A DNA stretch of 64,000 nt from Bradyrhizobium sp. SZCCT0148. GTDB taxonomy: Bacteria; Pseudomonadota; Alphaproteobacteria; Rhizobiales; Xanthobacteraceae. The stretch is taken from positions 1,550,001 to 1,614,000 of the forward strand of contig NZ_JAFCKT010000001.1 in the NCBI RefSeq assembly GCF_018129985.1, in the 5' to 3' direction. This document shows positions 50,270-60,168 of the stretch, one piece after another (positions within the stretch are counted from its first letter, which is position 1; every line of letters starts with the position of its first letter). The notes below the pieces were generated by a model, which saw only the letters and a list, made by a program, of their open reading frames with translations, was not told the origin of the DNA and did no database searches. The position numbers and the translations under genes are program-made.

Positions 50270-52099
50270 ATGACAAAAAAGCCAACCAATGGGCATGCCC
50301 CCGCCGGCAACGGCTCCCGCCGCCACCTTCGCTCGCAGGAATGGTTCAACAACCCGCATAATCCGGGCATGACCGCGCTCTACATGGAGCGCTACCTCAA
50401 TTACGGCCTTACCCGCGCCGAGCTGCAGTCCGGCAAGCCGATCATCGGCATTGCCCAGACCGGCAACGACCTCTCTCCCTGCAACCGCCACCATATCGAG
50501 CTGGCCCATCGCGTCCGCGAGGGCATCCGCGAGGCCGGCGGCATTGCGATGGAATTCCCGACCCATCCGATCCAGGAGACCGGCAAGCGCCCGACCGCCG
50601 CGCTCGACCGCAACCTCGCCTATCTCGGCCTGGTCGAGATTCTCTACGGTTATCCGCTGGACGGCGTCGTACTCACCACCGGCTGCGACAAGACCACGCC
50701 GGCCTGCATGATGGCGGCTGCGACCGTGAACCTCCCCGCGATCGTGCTGTCGGGCGGCCCGATGCTGAACGGCTGGCACGCCGGCGAGCGCACCGGCTCC
50801 GGCACCATCGTCTGGAAGTCGCGTGAGCGGCTCGCGGCGGGCGAGATCGACTATGAAGAGTTCATGGAGATCGTGGCCTCCTCCGCGCCATCGGTCGGCC
50901 ATTGCAACACCATGGGTACGGCCTCGACCATGAACGGTCTTGCCGAAGCGCTCGGCTTCTCGTTGCCGGGATGCGCTGCGATCCCCGCGCCCTACCGCGA
51001 GCGCGGCCAGATCGCCTACGAGACCGGCAAGCGCGCCGTCGAGATGGTGTGGGAAGACCTCAAGCCCTCGGACATCCTGACCCGCAAGGCGTTCGAGAAC
51101 TGCATCGTGATCAATTCGGCGATCGGCGGCTCGACCAACGCGCCGATCCACATCAACGCGCTGGCCCGCCACATCGGCGTCGAGCTCACCATCGAAGACT
51201 GGCAGAAGGTCGGCCACGACGTGCCGCTGCTCGTCAACATGCAGCCGGCCGGCTTTTATCTTGGCGAGGAATTCCACCGCGCCGGCGGCGTGCCCGCCGT
51301 GGTGCGCGAATTGATGAAGCACAAGCGCATCCATGAGGACGCCGTCACCGTCAACGGCCGCGGCATCGGCGAGAACTGCAAGGATGCGCCGAAGCCCGAC
51401 AACGACGTGATCTGGGCCTACGACAAGCCGCTGGTGAAGGATGCCGGCTTTCTGGTGCTGAAGGGCAATCTGTTCGATTCCGCGATCATGAAGACCTCGG
51501 TCATCTCCAAGGAATTCCGCGATCGCTATCTCAGCAATCCGAAAGATCCCAACGCCTTCGAGGGCCGCGCCATCGTGTTCGAGGGTCCGGAGGACTATCA
51601 TGCGCGGATCGACGATGCCTCGCTCGACATCGACGAGCGCTGCGTGCTGTTCATCCGCGGCACCGGCCCGATCGGCTACCCCGGTGGCGCCGAGGTCGTG
51701 AACATGCAGCCGCCGGCAGCGCTGATCAAACGCGGCATCCTGTCCCTGCCTTGCATCGGCGACGGCCGCCAGTCCGGCACCTCGGGCTCGCCCTCGATCC
51801 TGAACGCCTCGCCGGAAGCCGCCGCCAATGGCGGGCTTGCGGTCCTCAAGACCGGCGACAAGGTCCGCGTCGATCTCAACAAGGGCAGCGCCAACATCCT
51901 GATCTCGGACGAGGAGCTCAAGAAGCGTCACGCCGAGCTCAAGGCCAATGGCGGCTTCAAGCACCCACCGAACCAGACGCCGTGGCAGGAGATCTACCGC
52001 AACACCGTCGGCCAGCAATCGACCGGCGCCTGCATGGAGCTCGCCACAAGGTACCAGAACGTCGCCGGCACGTTCGGCGTGGCGCGGGATAACCACTAG
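50270..52099 (+). CDS. IlvD/Edd family dehydratase (pentonate/hexonate dehydratase, XylD-like)
   Basis: A 609-residue Fe-S dehydratase. The three conserved cysteines expected for the cluster are Cys71 (DLSPCNRHH), Cys139 ([11 protein letters not shown]) and Cys212 (VGHCNTMGT). The sequence follows the XylD/aldonate branch closely, so it removes water from a sugar acid to give a 2-keto-3-deoxy acid. Together with KDG kinase and KDPG aldolase it forms a complete lower pathway. AGGAGAAACC upstream supports ATG 50270. D-xylonate, D-galactonate and L-arabinonate are all possible. Confidence 0.9.
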   Translation: MTKKPTNGHAPAGNGSRRHLRSQEWFNNPHNPGMTALYMERYLNYGLTRAELQSGKPIIGIAQTGNDLSPCNRHHIELAHRVREGIREAGGIAMEFPTHPIQETGKRPTAALDRNLAYLGLVEILYGYPLDGVVLTTGCDKTTPACMMAAATVNLPAIVLSGGPMLNGWHAGERTGSGTIVWKSRERLAAGEIDYEEFMEIVASSAPSVGHCNTMGTASTMNGLAEALGFSLPGCAAIPAPYRERGQIAYETGKRAVEMVWEDLKPSDILTRKAFENCIVINSAIGGSTNAPIHINALARHIGVELTIEDWQKVGHDVPLLVNMQPAGFYLGEEFHRAGGVPAVVRELMKHKRIHEDAVTVNGRGIGENCKDAPKPDNDVIWAYDKPLVKDAGFLVLKGNLFDSAIMKTSVISKEFRDRYLSNPKDPNAFEGRAIVFEGPEDYHARIDDASLDIDERCVLFIRGTGPIGYPGGAEVVNMQPPAALIKRGILSLPCIGDGRQSGTSGSPSILNASPEAAANGGLAVLKTGDKVRVDLNKGSANILISDEELKKRHAELKANGGFKHPPNQTPWQEIYRNTVGQQSTGACMELATRYQNVAGTFGVARDNH

Positions 52100-52103
52100 A
52101 CCT

Positions 52104-52231
52104 GTCATTCCGGGGCGCGACCGAGTCGCGAGCCCGGGATCCACTGAACAACCCACGCTGTGACCCGATGGATTCTCAGGTGCGCAATTGCGCACCGTAG
52201 TTTGCGCCGAGAGGCGCGCCCCCGGAATCAC
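52104..52231. repeat. palindromic repeat, TCATTCCGGGG family, copy 4
   Basis: About 128 nt from GTCATTCCGGGGC to CCCCGGAATCAC, longer than the other copies and with an internal hairpin GGTGCGCAATTGCGCACC. It lies between the dehydratase and the first SDR gene. Confidence 0.7.
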
Positions 52232-52257
52232 AGAAGAAAATTCAAAGGAGAAACAAC

Positions 52258-52989
52258 ATGGCCAACCGCCTCAAGGGCAAGCGCGCCGTCGTCACGGCTG
52301 CGGCCGCCGGCATCGGGCGCGCCTGCGCTCTCGCATTCGCGCGTGAAGGCGCAACCGTGATCGCGACCGATATCAACGAAGCCGGCATCGCCGATCTGAC
52401 CAAGGAAGGCATCGCCGAGGTCGCCAGACTCGACGTCCGCAACACCGCCGACGTCAACGCCTTCGCCAAACGTATCGGCAAGGTCGACATCCTGCTCAAC
52501 GCGGCGGGCTTCGTCCATCACGGCACCATCCTGGAATGCTCGGAAGAGGACTTCGATTTCTCGTTCGACCTCAACGTCAAGTCGATGCACCGAACCATCA
52601 AGGCGTTCCTACCAGAAATGCTCGCGGCCGGCGGCGGCAGCATCGTCAACATCTCCTCCTGCGCTGCCCTGAGGCCGCCGGCGAACCGCTACGTCTACAG
52701 CGCCTCGAAAGCGGCAGTTTCCCTGCTGACCCGCGCGGTCGCGCTCGACTTCATCACCAAGGGCATCCGCTGCAACTCGATCTGCCCCGGCACCGTCGAG
52801 ACGCCCTCGATGCTCGACCGCGCCGCCGCACAGGGTCCGCAGGGCAAGGAGATGTTCATCTCCCGCCAGAAGATGGGGCGGCTCGGCACCGCCGACGAGA
52901 TCGCGTCGATGGCGGTCTATCTCGGCAGCGACGAGAGCGCCTTCACCACCGGCGTCGACCTCGTCGTCGACGGCGGCTACATGCTCTGA
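52258..52989 (+). CDS. SDR family oxidoreductase, BDH2/keto-deoxy-sugar dehydrogenase-like
   Basis: A 243-residue short-chain dehydrogenase. The cofactor motif is TAAAAGIGRA (residues 13-22), in which the first glycine is alanine, as in the DHRS6/BDH2 and 2-keto-3-deoxy-L-fuconate dehydrogenase group; the catalytic site is YSASK. NAAGFVHHGTIL after the fourth strand is characteristic. It likely oxidises an intermediate of the same sugar-acid route. AAAGGAGAAACAAC upstream supports ATG 52258. Confidence 0.88.
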   Translation: MANRLKGKRAVVTAAAAGIGRACALAFAREGATVIATDINEAGIADLTKEGIAEVARLDVRNTADVNAFAKRIGKVDILLNAAGFVHHGTILECSEEDFDFSFDLNVKSMHRTIKAFLPEMLAAGGGSIVNISSCAALRPPANRYVYSASKAAVSLLTRAVALDFITKGIRCNSICPGTVETPSMLDRAAAQGPQGKEMFISRQKMGRLGTADEIASMAVYLGSDESAFTTGVDLVVDGGYML

Positions 52990-53008
52990 CGGCAAGAGGA
53001 TCAGTCTC

Positions 53009-53755
53009 ATGAACAAGATCGACCTCGACGGCCGCGTCGCTGTCGTCACCGGCGGCGCGCAGGGCTTTGGCCGCGCCATCACCCAGCGCTTCACCGCCTC
53101 CGGCGCCAAGGTCGCGATTTGGGATTTCGACGTCGCGCTGGCCGAGAAGACGGCGAAGGAGATCGGCGGCGAGACCAAGGTCTTCAAGGTCGACGTCACC
53201 GATACGGCAGCCGTCGAGCAGGCGCGCGATGCGACGCTGGCCGCGTTCGGCAAGATCGACATCCTGGTCAACAACGCCGGCATCGCCGGCGTCAACAAGC
53301 CGGTCTGGGAAACCGATCTGGAGGAATGGCGCAAGGTGCTGCGCATCAACCTCGACGGTCCCTTCATCGTCTGCAAGGCGATCGTGCCGGTTATGCTCAA
53401 GCAGAAATACGGGCGCATCGTGAACATCGCCTCCATCGCCGGCAAGGAAGGCAATCCGAATGCCGCGCATTATTCCGCGTCGAAGGCCGGCCTGATCGCG
53501 CTGACGAAATCGCTCGGCAAGGAGCTTGCCGCACACGACATTCTGGTCAATGCGGTGACGCCGGCCGCGGCGAAGACCGCAATCTTCGATCAGATGACGC
53601 AACAGCATATCGATTTCATGCTGTCGAAGATTCCAAAGGCGCGCTTCGTCCTGGTCGAAGAGCTCGCCGCTATGGTGGCCTGGCTCGCGTCCGAAGATTG
53701 TGCCTTCTCGACAGGCGCGGTGTTCGACATCTCGGGCGGTCGCGCAACCTATTGA
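53009..53755 (+). CDS. SDR family oxidoreductase
   Basis: A 248-residue short-chain dehydrogenase with the classical TGGAQGFGRA (residues 15-24), NNAGIAG and YSASK. It follows the first SDR by 19 nt and probably catalyses the sugar 1-dehydrogenase or another oxidation step in the same pathway. Similar rhizobial genes oxidise D-galactose or related aldoses. The substrate cannot be fixed from sequence. Confidence 0.88.
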   Translation: MNKIDLDGRVAVVTGGAQGFGRAITQRFTASGAKVAIWDFDVALAEKTAKEIGGETKVFKVDVTDTAAVEQARDATLAAFGKIDILVNNAGIAGVNKPVWETDLEEWRKVLRINLDGPFIVCKAIVPVMLKQKYGRIVNIASIAGKEGNPNAAHYSASKAGLIALTKSLGKELAAHDILVNAVTPAAAKTAIFDQMTQQHIDFMLSKIPKARFVLVEELAAMVAWLASEDCAFSTGAVFDISGGRATY

Positions 53756-53762
53756 GGACGGC

Positions 53763-54155
53763 ATGATCCGGGAAGGCGGTTGCCTCTGTGGCGCGGTGCG
53801 GTTCAAGGCAGAGGGCGAGCCGCTCAATGTCCGTGTCTGCCATTGCCGTCTCTGTCAGAAAGCGATGGGCTCGCCCTTCTTCGCCCGCGCGCAATTCGAC
53901 CAGCGCGCGCTGACGGTTGAAGGCCACACCGAACACTATGCGTCGTCCGAGCACATCGATCGCGTGTTCTGCAAGCGCTGCGGCACGCGCCTGTTCTCCT
54001 GGCGGCGCAACGGCACGCTGGCGGGCGTTTCGCTCACCACCTTCGACGACCGCAACGCTTTTGCCCCGACCGAGCATATCTGGGTCTCGGAAAAGGTCGC
54101 CTGGGTGAAGCTCGACGACGGTCTGACGCAATATCAGGGGACGATCCCGACGTGA
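53763..54155 (+). CDS. GFA family protein (glutathione-dependent formaldehyde-activating type)
   Basis: A 130-residue zinc protein of the GFA family. Zinc-binding cysteines are Cys7-x-Cys9, Cys26-x-Cys28-x2-Cys31 and Cys70-x2-Cys73, the complete Gfa pattern. Gfa-fold proteins bind glutathione conjugates, but many members have other roles. ATG 53763 lies 8 nt after the SDR stop, so it is probably the last gene of the rightward operon. The gene converges with the EamA exporter. Confidence 0.9.
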   Translation: MIREGGCLCGAVRFKAEGEPLNVRVCHCRLCQKAMGSPFFARAQFDQRALTVEGHTEHYASSEHIDRVFCKRCGTRLFSWRRNGTLAGVSLTTFDDRNAFAPTEHIWVSEKVAWVKLDDGLTQYQGTIPT

Positions 54156-54157
54156 CG

Positions 54158-55069
54158 TCAGGATGTGCCTGGCGCAGACGTGCTCACCGTCTGGCCACGC
54201 CGGCCCGTTGTCGTTGCGATCCAGATCCCGGCAAACACCGCGACGATGCCGGCCGCGAGATTCCAGCGCAGCGGTTCGTTCAGTAACCACGCGCCGACCA
54301 GCGACGCCGTGATCGGATTGACCGTCACCGAGATCGCGACGCGCGTCGGCGTCGTCCGCTCCAGCGCAAAGGCCCAGAGATAGAAGGTCAGCGCGGCGCC
54401 GAACGCCCCGAGATAGGAGGCTGCGAGCCATTGCGGCGTGCCGAAACCCGCGACTGGCGCGAAGCTGCCGCGGACGTACGAGAGCAGGATGAGGCAGGCT
54501 GCCCCTGCTGCCATGCTCATGGTCGTGAAGCCCAGCGGGCCGGAGCGCCGGATCAGCGGCTTCGACCAGATGCCATAGAGCGCCATGCACAGCGCGGCAG
54601 CCATCATCAGGAGATCGCCGCGCCATGCGCCCGCCGGCGCGGAGGTCAGGTCGGTGAGGAGCGCGACTGCAACACCGAGAGTCGCAATCACCACACCGAT
54701 CGATTTGCGCCAGGTCAGGGCTTCGGCGCCGAGCGCAGAGCCGATCAGGAGCGACAGCAGGGGAAGCGTCGACAGCGCGAGGGCGCCGCGCGCCGCGGTC
54801 GTGAAGATCAGCGACGCATTGAACAGGATCGGAAACATGGCGAAGAACAGAAAGCCGAGACCGACGGCGGCCGACCAGTCCCCTCGCCCCGGCCAGCGGT
54901 CGCCACGCAGCAGCGTCAGCGGCAACAGCAGGAGAAAGCCGATGCCGAACCGGAACGAGCCGATCGCGAGCGGATCGAGGCTGCCGACGAGATAGCGTGT
55001 TGCGCCAATCGAGGTGCCGCCAAGACCACTGGACAGCACGGCAGCCAGAACGCCGGATATCTCGCCCAC
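54158..55069 (-). CDS. DMT/EamA family transporter
   Basis: A 303-residue membrane protein with ten hydrophobic segments arranged as two EamA repeats of five. These exporters move amino acids, nucleotides or small metabolites. The protein starts MGEISGVLAAVLSSGLGG. It is divergent from a LysR gene; a perfect 10-bp inverted repeat lies in between, which suggests it is the target of that regulator. Confidence 0.9.
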   Translation of the reverse strand: MGEISGVLAAVLSSGLGGTSIGATRYLVGSLDPLAIGSFRFGIGFLLLLPLTLLRGDRWPGRGDWSAAVGLGFLFFAMFPILFNASLIFTTAARGALALSTLPLLSLLIGSALGAEALTWRKSIGVVIATLGVAVALLTDLTSAPAGAWRGDLLMMAAALCMALYGIWSKPLIRRSGPLGFTTMSMAAGAACLILLSYVRGSFAPVAGFGTPQWLAASYLGAFGAALTFYLWAFALERTTPTRVAISVTVNPITASLVGAWLLNEPLRWNLAAGIVAVFAGIWIATTTGRRGQTVSTSAPGTS

Positions 55070-55089
55070 ACTTCCTCCCTTTTCCGCGG

Positions 55090-55119
55090 TTCGGCGCGCA
55101 GCATACGAGGCGCGCCGAA
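55090..55119. promoter_or_regulatory. perfect inverted repeat between EamA exporter and LysR gene, candidate operator
   Basis: TTCGGCGCGC at 55090-55099 and GCGCGCCGAA at 55110-55119 are exact reverse complements with a 10-nt spacer. The site lies 43 nt before the LysR ATG and 21 nt before the exporter ATG. Confidence 0.55.
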
Positions 55120-55161
55120 ACAGGGAATGGAATTTCCGTCATGGTGCGATAAGTTCTTGTC

Positions 55162-56028
55162 ATGAGCGCGCCCGATCTCGATCCCGATCTACTCAAGGCC
55201 TTTCTCGCGGTTGCCAGGCATCGCTCATTCACGCGCGCTGCCGAGACGCTTCACCGGACGCAATCGGCCGTAAGCGTTCAGATCAGGCGTCTGGAAGAGC
55301 GGCTCGATACAAGATTGTTTCATCGCACCCGGGCCGGCGTGACGCCGACTGCCGCAGGCAAGGAGCTGCTCGGCTATGCGAGCCGCATCCTCGACCTCAA
55401 TGCGGAGGCCGTCGGTGCGCTTCGCGCGCGCAAGGCCGAAGCCGTGATCCGCCTCGGCGTGATGGACGACTACGGCACCCTTGTCATTCCGCCCCTGCTG
55501 GCGCGCTTCGCCCAAAACAATCCGCAGGTCCGGGTCGATGTCGAGACCGGGCTGACCGCAACGATGCCGGCGCGGCTCGGCGACGCCTATGACCTCGTCA
55601 TCGCCATGCATCCGGAAGGATGCGGCAACGGCGAGCTGTTGCGGCGCGATCAGGCCGTCTGGGCCGCTGCCGCGTCATATTCAACCAAGCCGCACGACAC
55701 GCTGCCCGTCGCACTCTACCCGCCGGGCTGTCTGTTCCGGCAATGGGCGGCGGATGCCCTTGATGCCGCCGGCCGGCCCTGGCGCCTCGCCTTTGTCAGC
55801 CGCACACTTGCAGCGGTAGAGGCGATCGCAGTGCAGGGCCTCGCGGTGACCGTCGTGAAGGCCGGCACCCTGTCTTCCCGCCTGCGCATCCTGCCGACGT
55901 GCGACGGCCTGCCGCCGCTGCCCGCGGCCGACATCCGCCTCCACCGCGCGCGCAACCTGTCGCGCCCGGCGACACTGCTGGCGGATCATTTGCAGCGTGG
56001 CATTTCGGAACCGGCCACCCTATCTTGA
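55162..56028 (+). CDS. LysR family regulator, probable regulator of the EamA exporter
   Basis: A 288-residue LysR protein with N-terminal helix-turn-helix (FLAVARHRSFTRAAETLHRTQSAVSVQIRRL reads in two parts around residues 13-43) and a LysR effector domain. Its divergent orientation to the exporter and the shared palindrome are the usual design of a LysR-regulated efflux gene. The start MSAPDLDPD is ordinary. The effector is unknown. Confidence 0.9.
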   Translation: MSAPDLDPDLLKAFLAVARHRSFTRAAETLHRTQSAVSVQIRRLEERLDTRLFHRTRAGVTPTAAGKELLGYASRILDLNAEAVGALRARKAEAVIRLGVMDDYGTLVIPPLLARFAQNNPQVRVDVETGLTATMPARLGDAYDLVIAMHPEGCGNGELLRRDQAVWAAAASYSTKPHDTLPVALYPPGCLFRQWAADALDAAGRPWRLAFVSRTLAAVEAIAVQGLAVTVVKAGTLSSRLRILPTCDGLPPLPAADIRLHRARNLSRPATLLADHLQRGISEPATLS

Positions 56029-56101
56029 GCTGAAGCGTTGCTGCACCGCCGGTTTGGCTGGAACGGCTGCAAGGCCGCGAGCGAACCGGGATCAACGAGC
56101 C

Positions 56102-56782
56102 GTGAACATCTCCTTTTATGACCTGTCGGTATGGGTGCTTCCGCTGGTGCTCGCCATCACCTTCCACGAGGCCGCGCACGCCTTCGTCGCCGACCGGCTC
56201 GGAGACAATACGGCCGCGCAGCTCGGCCGCGTCAGCTTCAACCCAATTAGGCATATCGACCCGTTCGGTACCGTGATCCTGCCGGCGATGCTGCTGTTTA
56301 CGCATTCGCCCTTCCTGTTCGGCTATGCCAAGCCGGTGCCGGTCAACTTCCGCAAGCTGAACAACCCCAGGCTTGACATGGTCTGGGTGGCACTGGCCGG
56401 ACCTGCCACCAACATCCTGCTGGCGCTTGCAGCGGCCCTCGCCTTCCACACCCTGCCGCTTGTCCCTGCCAGCTCGGCGAAATGGGTCGCCGACAACCTC
56501 AAGAATGCGCTCATCATCAACGCCATCCTCGCGGTGTTCAACATGTTGCCGATCCCGCCGCTCGATGGCGGCCGCGTCGCGGTTGGATTGCTGCCGCGCG
56601 TCCTCGCGATGCCGCTGGCCCGGCTTGAGCCATTCGGGATGCTGATCCTGATAGGCCTGCTGATCCTGCTGCCTCTTGCAGGTTCCCAGTTCGGTCTAAA
56701 TCTTGATGTTATTTCAGCAATACTGCGAACGTTGACCGGTCATGTGATTCAGGCTGTTCTCTTCCTGACCGGCAATGCGTAG
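56102..56782 (+). CDS. site-2 protease family (M50) membrane metalloprotease
   Basis: A 226-residue intramembrane protease of the Rip1/S2P family with zinc motif HEAAH (His22, Glu23, His26 counted from the GTG start) in the first membrane segment and NMLPIPPLDGG in the third. The NPxDG-like residue completes the active site. It cleaves a membrane-bound substrate of unknown identity. The GTG at 56102 is chosen as the start because upstream sequence in frame is not conserved; ATG 55997 is possible. It precedes a tail-anchored small protein. Confidence 0.88.
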   Translation: MNISFYDLSVWVLPLVLAITFHEAAHAFVADRLGDNTAAQLGRVSFNPIRHIDPFGTVILPAMLLFTHSPFLFGYAKPVPVNFRKLNNPRLDMVWVALAGPATNILLALAAALAFHTLPLVPASSAKWVADNLKNALIINAILAVFNMLPIPPLDGGRVAVGLLPRVLAMPLARLEPFGMLILIGLLILLPLAGSQFGLNLDVISAILRTLTGHVIQAVLFLTGNA

Positions 56783-56829
56783 TTGAACAACCGCACCCGA
56801 ACTTTTAAGCCGAAGGGCCAGAGGCCGAC

Positions 56830-57270
56830 TTGGTCAAAGCTGCCGATATGCTGATCGCGCGACGCGCCGACACCCGCGCCCGCGCCGATTTCGCCACCTG
56901 GAAGATGATGGCCAAGCTCAATGGGGCGTCCGCGTTGCCTTCGGGCGCCCAGGAATTCCTCGCGAGCTACCAGAACCTGCTGGCTCAGATGAGCGAGGGC
57001 GAGGCCACCGAGGCGACCATCGGCGCGATCTACAAGGCTTATTATGCCGAGATGGGCGGCGGGGGAAACCCGCCCGACGTCCGCCCTCGCCCGGCCGAGC
57101 CGGCAGCGGACAATGTTACCGCGTTCCGGCGCCCGGCACCGAAACCGAAGACGACCAGCTTTTTCGGGGCTGGCGCGGCAGCTGGAACCCAGAAACGGCC
57201 CCTTCCGGTGGCGCTGATCTTCGCCTGCCTTGTCGTCGTCTATGTCGCAATCAGGCTCTATTGGCGCTGA
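56830..57270 (+). CDS. small tail-anchored protein of unknown function
   Basis: A 146-residue protein starting at TTG 56830 (GAGG upstream) or ATG 56848. The N-terminal half is helical (ADTRARADFATWKMMAKL), the middle proline and alanine rich, and the C-terminal 22 residues form one membrane helix (VALIFACLVVVYVAIRLYW), leaving nearly no tail. It is 47 nt after the site-2 protease and could be a substrate of it, but that is speculative. The 3' end overlaps the convergent tonB by 13 nt. Confidence 0.6.
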   Translation: MVKAADMLIARRADTRARADFATWKMMAKLNGASALPSGAQEFLASYQNLLAQMSEGEATEATIGAIYKAYYAEMGGGGNPPDVRPRPAEPAADNVTAFRRPAPKPKTTSFFGAGAAAGTQKRPLPVALIFACLVVVYVAIRLYWR

Positions 57271-58070
57271 GCCGTCTTCTTCTTTTTCGCGTCAGCCGGC
57301 GTGAAAATGATGTCCACGGTCCGCTCGAACCGGTCCTCGGTCAACCCGGCGGGCGGCTGCGGGATCGGATCCGACTTGCGGACGATCGAGACCGCAGCCG
57401 CGTCATAGGCTGCGTCCCCTGATGACTGCACGACATCCACCGACAGCACGTTGCCCTTCCGGTTGATCGCGAAGCTGACCTTGACCTTCTGGTTATTGGG
57501 CTGTTTGCCTTCCGGATTGATCTTGTGCAGCGACAAATGCGCGCTGATCTTGCGGTTCCAGTCGGCTGTCAGCTTCAGGACGTCCTTGCCGATGCCGATG
57601 ACGGGCGCCACCGCCTTCTCGGCCTCGCGCGCGTCCTCCTCGAGGGTCTGCCGCGCCGTCGCGACCGATTTCGGCGAAGCCTCGGCGGCCGGCGTTTCGA
57701 CCGCCTGAATCTTCGGATCGTCTTCCGTCGGCTTCTTCGCGTTGTTCTCGGTCACGACGCGGTCGGGATCCACGACCTCCTGCGACTGGTCCTTCGGGAG
57801 CTCAGTCTCCTTGGTCTCGGCCTTCTGCTCAGGAAGCGCCTGCTGTTCCTGCATCGCTTCGCTGTCAGGCCCGGGCGGCAGATCGGTTTCGGGCGCCTTG
57901 GGCGAGGCCATCTCAACTGCGAATTCCGCGCCGTTCGCACCGAGGCCGTCGCCGTCGTCGTCGGCACGCAAATGCGCCAGCGCGAGCGCAGCACCACCCA
58001 GATGGAGCACAAGCGCGGCCACCGCCGCCAGGATCCACAGCTTCCGGGATGGTTTGAGTTCGTCCGACAT
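57258..58070 (-). CDS. tonB: energy transducer TonB
   Basis: A 270-residue TonB-type protein. It has one N-terminal membrane anchor (LWILAAVAALVLHLGGAAL, about residues 10-28), a Pro/Glu/Lys-rich periplasmic spacer (residues 45-130) and a C-terminal TonB domain (SFAINRKGNVLSVDVVQSSGD). It links proton energy from ExbBD to the outer-membrane receptor encoded upstream. Last gene of the leftward operon. Length normal for the family. Confidence 0.93.
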   Translation of the reverse strand: MSDELKPSRKLWILAAVAALVLHLGGAALALAHLRADDDGDGLGANGAEFAVEMASPKAPETDLPPGPDSEAMQEQQALPEQKAETKETELPKDQSQEVVDPDRVVTENNAKKPTEDDPKIQAVETPAAEASPKSVATARQTLEEDAREAEKAVAPVIGIGKDVLKLTADWNRKISAHLSLHKINPEGKQPNNQKVKVSFAINRKGNVLSVDVVQSSGDAAYDAAAVSIVRKSDPIPQPPAGLTEDRFERTVDIIFTPADAKKKKTAQRQ

Positions 58071-58079
58071 AGCGGGCCT

Positions 58080-58538
58080 CTAAGGCTGAGCGGCGCCTGC
58101 CGCAGGCGCTCCCGGCGCGCCTTCCAGCGCCACCAGCTTCACCCGCGTATAGCCGCCTGAGCGAAGGAGCTCCATGACGCCCATCAACTCCCCATACGGT
58201 ACCGACTTGTCGGCACGCAGGAATACGTACTTGTCCTTGCTCATGTCGGACAGTCCGTCGAGCGTCCCGATCAACTCGGCACGGTGGACCGGGTTCTCCC
58301 CGAGGGCAAGCGTCAGATCGGGCTTGATGCTGAGATAGGTCGGCTTGTCCGGCTTCTTCTGCGGCGTCGCGCTGGACGTCGGCAGATCGATCGGCAGGTC
58401 GACCGTGGAAAGCGGCGCTGCGACCATGAAGATGATCAGCAGCACCAGGATGACGTCGATGAACGGCGTGACGTTGATGTCATGCGTTTCGGAGAAATCG
58501 TCGTCGTCGCCGTCATTGTCTGCGAGCGAAACGCCCAT
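58080..58538 (-). CDS. exbD: biopolymer transport protein ExbD
   Basis: A 152-residue protein with a single N-terminal membrane helix that holds the proton-carrying Asp28 in NVTPFIDVILVLL. An acidic run (DNDGDDDD) precedes it. It forms the energising complex with ExbB and TonB. The gap to exbB is 3 nt and to tonB 9 nt, consistent with one transcript. Confidence 0.94.
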   Translation of the reverse strand: MGVSLADNDGDDDDFSETHDINVTPFIDVILVLLIIFMVAAPLSTVDLPIDLPTSSATPQKKPDKPTYLSIKPDLTLALGENPVHRAELIGTLDGLSDMSKDKYVFLRADKSVPYGELMGVMELLRSGGYTRVKLVALEGAPGAPAAGAAQP

Positions 58539-58541
58539 GGC

Positions 58542-59476
<935 letters not shown>

Positions 59477-59480
<4 letters not shown>

Positions 59481-60166
59481 ACTTCGGCCCAGTAGCGAAT
59501 GAGGTTGTGATAGATACCCGTCAATTTGACCGTTTCGGGATCGTCACGCCCGAGCCTGTCCACCAGCGCCTGAATCGCGGTGTCGAGGTCGAAGATCATG
59601 CTTCGGGCTTGATCGTCCCGTATCATGCTCTGGAGCCAGAAGAAAGACGCAACCCGCGTTCCCCTGGTTACCGGCGTGACGAGGTGCAGGCTGGTCGAGG
59701 GATAGAGCACGCAATCGCCGGCTGGCAACTTGACTTCGTGCGAGCCGTAGGTGTCCTCGATCACAAGTTCGCCACCGTCGTACTCTTCGGGCTCGGCGAG
59801 GAACAGCGTGACCGAAAGGTCTGTGCGGATGCGAAGGCCGGTCAGACGGTCGCCGCGGATCGCATTGTCGACATGCAGGCCGAAATGGTGCCCGCTGTCC
59901 GCCGCATAGCGGTTGAACAGCGGCGGGAAGATCTGGAGCGGTATTGCAGCCGCGATGAATCGCGGGTTGGACGTCAACGCCGAGATGATGCGGTTGCCGA
60001 GCTTGCGCGCGACCTCGCCGTCCGGCGGCAATTGCTCGTTTCGCTTGACCATGGCCGACTGCGCACCGGCAGTCGACCGGCCGTCCTCCCATGCGCTGGC
60101 GTTCATGATGCGGCGGAAATCCGCCACATCGTCCTTGCTCAGAATGCCAGGCAGGCACGTCAGCAT
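59477..60166 (-). CDS. PKHD-type Fe(II)/2-oxoglutarate hydroxylase (PiuC-like)
   Basis: A 229-residue 2-oxoglutarate dioxygenase. The facial triad is His98-x-Asp100 in GLHVDNA and His161 in [10 protein letters not shown]; Arg171 binds 2-oxoglutarate. PiuC-like genes commonly accompany TonB receptors for iron compounds in proteobacteria, but the substrate is not known. It ends 4 nt inside exbB and begins 3 nt before the receptor stop, so it is translationally coupled with the receptor. Confidence 0.9.
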
Positions 60167-60168
60167 GA

